Source of the DNA: Cunninghamia lanceolata
Lineage: Eukaryota > Streptophyta > Pinopsida > Cupressales > Cupressaceae
Length of the DNA stretch: 64,000 bases
NCBI GenBank assembly: GCA_027924645.1
Contig: BSBN01001225.1
Coordinates: 11,860,001-11,924,000 of the forward strand
Direction of reading: 5' to 3'
Made by a program: the position numbers and the translations under genes. Below, in pieces: positions 55,769 through 64,000 of this stretch (position 1 is the first letter of the stretch; each line of letters begins with the position of its first letter). The notes under the pieces were generated by a model. That model made no database searches. It was not told where the DNA came from and was given only the letters and a program-made list of their open reading frames with translations.

Positions 55769-56600
55769 CTGTAGGGTACCATCGTTAAGAATATACATGT
55801 CTGGGATACCTGTCATGTTTTGATCTTGTTGAATTAACATTAAGTGTGGGGTGACAAGAAGCTTTCTTTTCTTTAAAAGGATTATATCCAATGCCGCTTA
55901 AGTAATGTGTTGAAGCAGATTCTATAGGTACTCGAATCCCTTGTTGATTTAGACCACATCCCTTACCTTCATATTCACAGCTGTTATAAAGGATTTTAAA
56001 TCCTTGACCATAAAGGGATGTCATTTTCTTAGAAGATGGTGAAGGCTCATAGGTGTCGTAATTTGTGGTATAAGTGAGAGTATTGTTTTTATTTTCTACC
56101 AAGGGGACTATAGGTTTCTTAGGTGCTTCAAAAGATTGCTTAGGTGGTATTGGTGCCACTTTTGACTTGTCAAGGTTGTTTATTTTATATTCCCCCATAC
56201 TGCAAGGATTAAAATCTAATGGGCCCCAATCATCACCAAAGAGTGCATTCGATGTTCTAGAGTCTTGTATAACATTATCTGTGGCTAGAGGCATTGATGA
56301 ATCAGCTCGTGAACTGTTTAAACTCGTATGATTGTAAACTAGTTTTTGTTTTTCAATGTGTAAGTAGATATCTAGTTCAGGATCAGCGTGAATAGTATGA
56401 ATTTTACCATTGAAAATAAATTTGATTGAACGATGCAAGGTGGAAGGGACTGCCCCCAATGCATGAATCCAAGGTCTACCAAGAATCATGTTGTAAGATA
56501 AAGAACAAGGCATGACATGAACCAGGGTAGGCACAAGCATAGATCCTACCTATATAGTGTTGTGCTCAAAATCAGCTATGCTCGTTTTTGTAGACAACCC
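55769..56600 (-). pseudogene. Retrotransposon protease end followed by a G-patch-like domain
   Basis: Minus-strand frame 56540-55785. It begins in a retropepsin C-terminal part (SLSYNMILGRPWIHALGAVP, then HRSIKFIFNGKIHTI); the catalytic DTG/DSG must lie upstream, where a stop occurs near 56545. A Ser/Pro/Lys-rich linker follows, then a G-patch-like segment near 55985-55880 (YGQGFKILYNSCEYEGKGCG ... LSGIGYNPF). The order protease then G-patch is also known from betaretroviruses and some plant Ty3 elements (memory). Just after the frame ends there is CAG|GTAAGT on the minus strand (junction 55769/55768), a consensus splice donor. RT is not seen downstream. Confidence 0.7.
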
Positions 56601-56813
56601 CTACGAAACTTGTCTGTTTCGTAGCCTACACTCTAAGTTCGCAAATCGAGACAAGTACTCTTGGCCTCATGTGAAGTCATCTGACATCCTAGAATAGTTT
56701 GTGACATTCCGTTAAGTCGATTCCTTGAAATTTGTGCAAATCGATTAGGTTGCAAATCGATCAAAATATCAATTTTGATCATTTTAGGGTGTTAGTAGGT
56801 TTTTGAGTCTTCA

Positions 56814-58037
56814 TGTGATAAGCGGTTAAAAATACCGTTCTTGCATATCCTTGATGTTTCAAAGTGTAATGTTGGCCCATTTTGCCGCTTTTACATGCAT
56901 GTTTTTGAGTAATATGTATGGGCGGTGAAAATCGCCGCCCATACGTGTCAGTTCTCCCTTGTAAAGATGTAAGAGCGGTGGTTTTACCTGCCCTTACATC
57001 CTCTTCCTTCTTTCGTGCGAGAGCGGTGTTTTTGGCTGATGGTGCATCTTTTTCCTTGCATTTATATTAACTCGTGTATTTATTGCACCTTTAATTTTTG
57101 GATTTGGGCAATCTTTGAGTTGCTTTAAATTGTTTTCAATTAGTATCTTGTTTTACTTTCAATTATCCATCTTACCTAAGCCTTGGAGAGAACTTGAATC
57201 TGACTCTTTCTAGCTTCCATGGATTCAATCTTACTGAAGCTCCCGTGTTTCTTCTTTGCGTTTATATAGGTAAGTTTGTTTTATTCCTTCTTTTTGTTTG
57301 AGGTTTTGTTCATGATAAATAGTGTTCGTATCGTTGTTCAAAATCGTCCTCTGGTTATCTTTTTAAAACCCTAGTTTTATTTTAAATTTGTATGTTTCTA
57401 TTAAACCCTAGGTCTTAATAGTTTTGGGCTTTTTAGTGCGTTTTCATTTTGTTGAAGATTTTATTGCCTTACGAGAACTTAGTTTTTGTTTTACCTATGT
57501 GTAGTCGGTGTTTTCTGCTGACAGTGTCTTAGGAATCTTTTTTGTTGTATGTATGGTCGATGAAATGACCGACATATACACCTTTCTTTCGGACTACCCC
57601 ACATGTAAGGGCAGTTAAACCGCTACCCTTACACAAACTTTGTGTTACCTCCTAAGTGTAAAAGCGGTTGAAACTTCCGCTATTGCATATCTGACCTAGA
57701 GTTTCAGGAGTACCTGTATAAGCAGCCCTTTCAACCAACTCAACACTTCAAACCTTTTTCCTCATATGCATTAGTGGGCAAATTTGCCACTTATGTACAT
57801 ACAGATCAAACTTGAAGCTTTTTCCATTCAACAGGCATTGGTGGACCTTTTCATCGCTTTTACATGTGCCTCAAACTTGATTTTTTTCCCTCATATGTAA
57901 GGGTGGTCATTTTGACTGCCCCTACATCAAAAATATAAATCTTCCCAAACATGTGCAATAGCGGTCAAAATGAATGACTTTGCATGATAAGTGAATGATC
58001 CCATGTGTAGGAGAGGTCATTTTGACTGCCCATGCAC
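56814..58037. other. Array of about fifteen hairpins at 50-65 bp spacing
   Basis: Units begin near 56814, 56865, 56915, 56967, 57016, then 57497, 57550, 57604, 57657, 57715, 57766, 57833, 57896, 57951 and 58004. The general form is TGTAAGRGCGGT, a short loop, then ACYGCCCTTACA. Best stems: GTATGGGCGG/CCGCCCATAC (916-944 of 56 kb), ATGTAAG/CTTACAT (56967-56999), TGTAAGGG/CCCTTACA (57604-57633), AGCGG/CCGCT inside TGTAA/TTGCA (57657-57686) and a 12-of-15 stem at 57895-57927. Units near 57016, 57497, 57715 and 57833 are weak. Confidence 0.85.
57050..57490. other. Non-hairpin spacer within the array
   Basis: About 440 bp, T-rich, with no hairpin unit and no coding region. TCTTTGCGTTTATATAGGTAAG near 57255-57275 contains a donor-like AGGTAAG on the plus strand, so a transcript of the 58279 gene could start upstream; this is only a possibility. 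Confidence 0.35.
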
Positions 58038-58278
58038 ATTTTCCTAAATTTTTCTAACACTGGCAAAATTCACCTTTCAAAGCCTATTAACCCGCTTTCG
58101 CCTTTTACCTTGATTTGCACACACTCAAGCCCTTCAACGCATGCTTCCCTATTCATGATCATCGAATCATAGTAATTCCAATTTACCCATTTTTCCCCTA
58201 ATTGCGAGATCATGGCTTTTTGCATTTGTCGACAAACATCCATGGTAGACGTTGTTTCTAGTTTTCTCTTCAAAACCA

Positions 58279-58866
58279 ATGTCGGAGCCATCTCCATCCA
58301 AAGCCAAAATCATGAAGTACAAGTACCAAGGGGTCTTCCCTGTTATTTTAGTACAATCTAATGTTGATGAAATCAGAGATACAGAGATAGGGCATGTAGA
58401 TATGACAGAGTTCGTGGACAGAACTAAACAGACAAATCCTTCCAGACATATGCAAAAGATCATTGATAGCAACATTCACTTGGTTGCCTCTTTTCCAGTT
58501 TCTACCCATAATCCTGAGTTTGTTCTTCAGGTGGCTAGCCATTACAACAGGGATACTAAGGTTGTGATAGATTCCCAAGGGAATGTGATTATGAGGTTAG
58601 ATGCAAAGTTTCTTGATAAAATCTTCATGTGTCCTATTGAAAATATTGGACAAATTGATTTTGCTCAAGGGAAAAGAGACTATGATGCAGATGTGGAAGC
58701 TGCAAGAAGGTACATAAATAGTAAATGGTTGAAGATTCCTCAGAGCAATCTGACCAGATGGCCGAAGGATCTCCTGAGGAGTGACTTTGTAGAGGAGGTC
58801 TATGACTTGATCACACTTTTGAGTCACATTAGAGGACTCCCTTCTTCCTCCAAGTTTCAGGAATAG
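58279..58866 (+). CDS. Unnamed protein of a repetitive plant family, probably truncated
   Basis: ATG 58279 opens MSEPSPSKAKIMKYKYQGVF and the frame runs to a TAG at 58864-58866, 195 residues. Later segments are DAKFLDKIFMCPIENI, INSKWLKIPQSNLTRWPKDL and DFVEEVYDLITLLSHIRGLP. I recall similar unnamed proteins linked to LTR elements in large plant genomes, but cannot name a domain. The same frame goes on after the stop (MYTYIKVILQAHIILENIAK) to another stop near 58948, so the original protein was longer. It follows the hairpin array directly. Confidence 0.5.
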   Translation: MSEPSPSKAKIMKYKYQGVFPVILVQSNVDEIRDTEIGHVDMTEFVDRTKQTNPSRHMQKIIDSNIHLVASFPVSTHNPEFVLQVASHYNRDTKVVIDSQGNVIMRLDAKFLDKIFMCPIENIGQIDFAQGKRDYDADVEAARRYINSKWLKIPQSNLTRWPKDLLRSDFVEEVYDLITLLSHIRGLPSSSKFQE

Positions 58867-58989
58867 ATGTATACATACATCAAGGTGATTCTTCAGGCCC
58901 ACATTATCTTAGAAAATATAGCAAAGCTAGATGCATGTGAAATGGCAGCTATATAGGCCATGTATTGGGACTTTGTAAAGAATAATGAT

Positions 58990-60479
58990 GGAGGAAGCTA
59001 AAGTTCCTTTTTGATACCTTAGTTTATTTTATTCTTGTATATGTAATTTGAATTTTGTTATGGACATATTCATGTGTAATTTTCCAAAATGTAATTACAT
59101 ATGAGACAAAAGAAGTCATAAGTCAAATAGGACTCTTTTGTTTGAATAAGTTAAAGTAGTTAGGATTCTCCTATTTTTGCTCTAGGCTCCTCCCTATAAA
59201 TAAAGAGGGCCTCTATTGTATTGATTATCTTTTAGTTATTGAAGTGAAACTCTGCCAAATTGAAGAGCATTTTGAGACTTTGTGTTCAAATTGTAAATCA
59301 TATTTTATCAAGTGAATAGAAAAGCAAGTAATCTTTCAATCTTTTCATTGGAATAACTTGTGGTGTATTGGAAATTGTTCTTATGTCCTTTTCCGTATGC
59401 TATCTTATCTACTTGATCAAATTGTAGTGTGAGTGTGAATAATCTGGGAGATGTTCTAAAGCTGATTTTGGAGACTTTGTGCTACAACAATTACCTTTAG
59501 CTTGTGATTTTAAGTTTTGAAGTAAAAGATATTGGAAAGACTTTGAACTACTATTATCTTTTGTGATCATACATTTTATCGTAGTATTAGGTGAAGACTT
59601 TGAGATACATCTTATCCTACTTGGTTCTGAATTGTAAATCAGTAAAAGGAGCAATGATAGACTTTGTGCTCTCGTGAGTTTCTTGGTGATTTTGATTTGT
59701 ATTGTGAAAGTGATATTTTATATTGTAAACATCATTTCTGAAAAAAGAGAAATGGATGACATGGTTGTTGATGTATAAAATTGTGCAGGTTCTAACACCA
59801 ACGTGGGAAGTTTCAAGAATGTGGAACTTGCTACTTGAAACAACCTCCAGATTTTAAAGAAGCTGGCTCTTCTCTATTTTAAATAGGTTTTGAGCAAAAG
59901 GTAAGAAATTAATAGGATTACATATACAATTAAGCAAATCTAACTATGGCGATGCACCTGAGTAAAAGTATCCCTTCAATTTAAGCATAATGAAACTATT
60001 CTTAAGATTTAGTTATATTAAGGAGCAGATACTGCATGATTAACATAAACAGATAAAATGAATATAATCAAAGGCTCACAACTAGACACTTTGCAATGAC
60101 ACAGATAATATCAACCAAGGCACAGAACAAAGTTCTTCTCATTAAATCTTCTAGCAACATAAAAGGCACATATACATTAACTTTCTTATCAAGAACAACA
60201 AAATAAAGGCAAAATGACATCAACTGGCCACAGCAAAGTCTCTGACTTCTCTTTTTAAATTTGTGACAAAACTTATCAAAAGTATATCTCTATTTTTGTC
60301 TCTATGTCTATTACAAATACTACATATTTATAACCAAAGATCTAACTCCATATTGTCAGTAACAACCAAATCCCCAACGGCCCAACAGAACTAAAGCTAA
60401 CTAGAAGTCCCCGGTAGTTACGATCCTCTGAATCTGCAACGGTCATCCTTCCTTAACGCTCATTGGCTGAGGCAAAAAA
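58990..60479. other. Non-coding AT-rich region
   Basis: No gene is supported. Between 59220 and 59700 there are recurring GACTTTG(T/A)G and TTGTAAAT phrases that look like a decayed repeat. Confidence 0.4.
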
Positions 60480-61420
60480 TATATGTGGCACACCTCCTTT
60501 ATTGAGACACAGACACATGGCGAGACCCCCGCACTTGAAACTTGCAACATTGCTAGGACAAATGGCAGCGTCCACATCAGCACGAGAAACTCCCTTGTTT
60601 TTCAGAAATGAACAGGAAAATAACACTTTTCACATTCCGTAGCCTTCAGAACCATCTACGTGTCTTCTTCTACAAAGCCTTTAAAACTGTGTCTTTATGC
60701 TCAGGTGACCTCCTTTTTTGACATCTGTCGCAACCCGCACTACTTCATAATATGAGACACATTAAAAGATGGGACCCACAGCCTCGACACTCACTAGCCT
60801 TCAAAGGAAGAAACCTAAGATAGATGGCAGCTTCTGCACGCATGCTAACTAACACATGGTGGCACCCGCAATACTGCTTGAAACTGATAAAACTTTTGAA
60901 ACTCCCCGTAGAAGATGACACTTGGTGCAACCCGCATAAAACTGTAGAAGCTTAAGTTTCTCACTAAAAGTGTAATGAATAAAACAACTCCTTCCTTGTG
61001 ACCACCACGTGGCATCTTTTGCAGGCTTGAAACTGAAACATACTGTGGCCCACCATCTTCTTTACTAGCGTCAATATGATACGGAAAGAAACATGCGGCA
61101 ATGTCCGCAGCAAAATAAAAAGATACGCGGTGTCCTCCGTATAAAACATAGAACTTTAGGTGCTACCTCCGCAAGCTACACATGGCGAGACCCCCAGGAC
61201 TACTAAAACTTGAAACATTGAAACTATCTTCTATGTGGTCCGCACAAAACTTAATATTTGAAACATTACTGCAGCTTTAACTATGGCTTGACACTTGGTG
61301 GATTCCGCACAAAGCATAAGAAACCCACGCAGCGATACCTTTGAAACTTGCACAGAAACAAAAAGAGACCTGTGTAGCAAGATTTGAAACCCGCGGACTA
61401 AGCTACGATTGAAACAAAAT
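60480..61420. repeat. Region of iterated ACATGGYG-N-CCCGCA motifs
   Basis: Examples: ACATGGCGAGACCCCCGCAC (60515), TCGCAACCCGCACT (60728), ACATGGTGGCACCCGCAA (60853), ACTTGGTGCAACCCGCAT (60919), ACATGCGGCAATGTCCGCAG (61090), ACATGGCGAGACCCCCAGGA (61181), TATGTGGTCCGCAC (61233) and ACTTGGTGGATTCCGCAC (61287). GAAAC or TTGAAACTT usually follows. Spacing is irregular, about 50-90 bp. Confidence 0.7.
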
Positions 61421-61591
61421 GTAGAGTTTTGACACTCTACAGTTCTTGGTGACCAACAGGACTTCTGAGCCTGCTCTGAAAGAACTCAAAACTGGCAAAA
61501 AGATATGTATTGAAAATACAACTTAGAGTCATAAATTTTGCAATGTTGTCTGATAAACAAACCATTCTGAATCAGAGAGTCCCTGTCTACT

Positions 61592-64000
61592 CTACAAATC
61601 TTGAAAAGCAAAATCAAGATTAATTATATCCTTATGAGAAAAAGTTTGCCAAATTTGTACCATAGCCTTTAATTGAAACTCCAGTTGGGCCATAGGTATC
61701 AACACAACTTCCACTTCCTTGACTGATGATGAATCACTTAAACCTTGAAAAATTGTCTGATCATTTTGCTTAGTCAAGAGCAGGGCCTTGATGTCATCAA
61801 TCATCAACACTGTGTTACTATCTGGGAAAGGTGAAGGAAGCCCCAGTTGCACCAAATCCTCTATATGTTTCTTCATATTTTTTACTCCTTTCATTATATC
61901 CAAGAGCTCTTGACAATTTGTAGCTACAGAGTTGCAACTCAAAACCTCATTGACCTTTTTAGCAACGACCATTCTATCATTGATACCTGTTGCTGACAAA
62001 GTCTCATCTGTGGTGTCATACAACTTCTTCAATGAAAGTTGAGAGTTAGAAACCCTCAATGAAATAGTAGACAAGGTGGCTTGCACCAAAGTTTCAACTT
62101 TCTCACACAACTGCTGAGCATTTAACAAAAATGTTAAAGATGGCCTTAGCTGGATAATCTCCTCAAAGATTCTCTTCCATACTGAAACATATAACTCTTT
62201 TACCAAATTTAAAACTCCAGCATTCTTTGGCCTATTGGCTAACTCAATTGTTAGTTGCTTTGTTCTTTGTTGCTCGGCTAGGAGTTGTGCCTGAATTGCA
62301 CCATTAGCATTTTGCTCATTCAATAACATTTGTTGGAAGTGTGTGGCCTGTTGCAACTTCTCTTGATATTTCTTCTCCAAAGTGGCTTTTTCCTATCTCA
62401 AAATAGTCATTGCAGCCTTTTCTTGTGTTAGCTCAGACTTAAGAGAAGCACTCTGGGCCTGTGTAGCCTGATGTATTTGGAAAGAAACAATATTTTGCAA
62501 CTATTTGTTCAGACTCTCAATCTCACTCTAGATTGAACCTCCCAGCAAGATTGTTACTATTCACTTACTCTTGAACTAAATCATTTTCTACTTTTTGCAA
62601 CTTCTTAGACACTTTCAAATAGTCTGTTGCTACAGTAGATGCAGTTTCATTTAGTAGTTCAACCCTGTCTTGTGGCCTGAAAAGAGACATATCCATAGCC
62701 ACAACATTCATAGCATAATCCTAGGGTTGCATTTGTTCATTAGGTTTCACCACATTTGGAGACAAATGTGTGACTGTTAGTGATTGTTGAATGGGGTCAA
62801 AAAGTGACCTCATGTGTGCCACAGTAGGCCTCTTGTTCTCCTTCTTCCTCTTTTTGTCCATTCTAACCTCTCTAGCCCTTTTTGATGTGTCTGCTTAAGC
62901 TTGGAATGTAGGAGGAGATGTAATGTATCCTCCAACAAAGGGATGACCTTAAGGCAGGCCATAGGGAATAGCCAATAATTGTTGGCTAGGAGAAACTTGA
63001 GGATGAGTTCTTTTTGGCACGAATGGAGAAAATAATGGTAATGAAATGGCCTGTGAAGACATGGCCTGTGAACTAGCAGTTGTGGCAAGGGTTGATGTAA
63101 GCACAACAGAAGTGGCAGGGGTTATGAATGTTTGGCTACTTGGGATTGCCACTCCTATAGTAGAAGAAAGAGATACATGAGAAAAGGGAGAAGAAACACT
63201 TACTTGAGTGATAGAAGAGGTGACTGGAAGCTGTTGCTGTTGTGGTTCTGTTTCTTCCTCCTCTTCTTCTTGCAAATGCAATTTCCTATGTTTCCTAGGC
63301 CTCTCACCTGTTTCCTCTGTTTCTTTCTCTTCAACATTTACCACCACTGGTGGTTGCAAAGGAACAATTCTAGGACCCCCAGATGTTGAAGTTGTTTGAG
63401 TCCCTATAGTTGGTGATGACACCACACCTTTTTGCTTCTCTAAGGTGCTGAGGGATTGGGGCCATGAAGATGCAGAGGCAGCAAATGAGGCCTATCCTAT
63501 TTCTTGCATAATTTGGACTGACTCTATTTCCTCCTATGTCTCCTCACCCTTCTTCTAAATTATGCTTGTATCTGGACTTGAGATTGGGGAAGGATGCCAC
63601 TCATCCCAAATTGATTCCCATTTTTCATCACTGTCAACATTTCCAAATGAATGTGTGAACTCTGAAATTTCTTACCTATATTTCCAATAGGTTTCAATCT
63701 TTTTTGTCCTCCAGTATTGGGCCTTGAAAGCTTTTCTCAAACCAGCAGTCATTTTCACCTTAGGGTCATATTCCCTCTCTTTGACATAAAAGTTTTCCCA
63801 TGGCCTAGGCCCCTCATAGGGCAAATCAGTTAATTCAACATTCAAATCTGGGTTATCTTCTTTTGGATTCCTCCTATCTTCCTAGAAAGGATGACCCTCA
63901 TGTACCATCTTGACTTGAACCTTGTTATTCATAATCCAGGAGGCCAGAAAACTGTCTGGGTCATATTTCCATTTATCTTCAATGATGATGAAACCAAGGG
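61592..64000 (-). pseudogene. Broken gene of an unnamed plant repeat family, cut by right window edge
   Basis: The minus-strand frame enters at the right edge: WKYDPDSFLASWIMNN, then LPYEGPRPWENFYVKERE and FKAQYWRTKKIETYWKYR. It has stops near 63882, 63675 and in 63480-63560. It passes into a Ser/Thr/Pro and Glu-rich low-complexity part (63425-62949). After frame changes a helical, coiled-coil-like C-terminus follows (62380-61592; EKKYQEKLQQATHFQQML, ILNDRMVVAKKV-type helices). I recognise the style from repeat-linked plant proteins but no named domain. Stops such as TAG within otherwise continuous sequence show it is not functional. Confidence 0.6.

Overview
The window reads as repeat-dominated nuclear DNA of a seed plant with a large genome. 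A gymnosperm (conifer-like) source is my inference, from the dense nested LTR retrotransposons, the style of the NLR receptor gene and Arabidopsis-type (CCCTAAA) degenerate satellites; no single feature proves it. There is one long intact gene, an intronless NLR immune receptor of 984 residues at 45005-47959 (+). Almost everything else is transposon-derived, and most of the breaks are point stops or single-base frame changes.

Layout. 1-3230: remains of a transposon-like gene and of a LINE-type ORF1, both on the minus strand. 3318-20890: a degenerate telomere-like satellite with a higher-order period near 460 bp. It is split by a complete 13.1-kb Ty3-type element (5236-18360, target duplication CAACC), whose 3' LTR carries a further 1.03-kb solo LTR. 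22065-24276: an LTR-like stretch with AT-rich hairpins and a strict 21-bp repeat. 24489-29169: a truncated Ty1/Copia element (Copia-1, minus). 29170-32073: a non-autonomous LTR element encoding a coiled-coil/G-patch/zinc-knuckle protein (+). 32074-38743: a second Copia element (Copia-2, minus), whose gag is split by a 3.25-kb deletion derivative of a chromodomain-type Ty3 element (34774-38021).

38744-52420 is a fossil NLR gene cluster. Copy A survives only as its 3' end, cut by the Copia-2 LTR. Copy B is the intact gene. Copy C is represented by a promoter duplicate (48716-49404) followed by a broken PPR-DYW gene, not an NLR. A 420-bp 3'-flank block found at 39320-39740 recurs at 52020-52420. 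Between copies A and B lie a second telomere-like tract and a GT-rich minisatellite (40005-41780).

52815-64000 holds further retroelement-like sequence: a protease/G-patch fragment (minus), an array of about fifteen short hairpins at 50-65 bp spacing (56814-58037), a plus-strand ORF of a repetitive plant family, a region of iterated GC-richer motifs, and a broken minus-strand gene running off the right edge.

The most unusual signal is that four different LTR or LTR-like stretches each carry a cluster of short, near-perfect stem-loops, with a stem sequence shared inside a cluster but different (or only partly shared) between clusters. It is not explained by coding capacity and is my main candidate for an undescribed feature.
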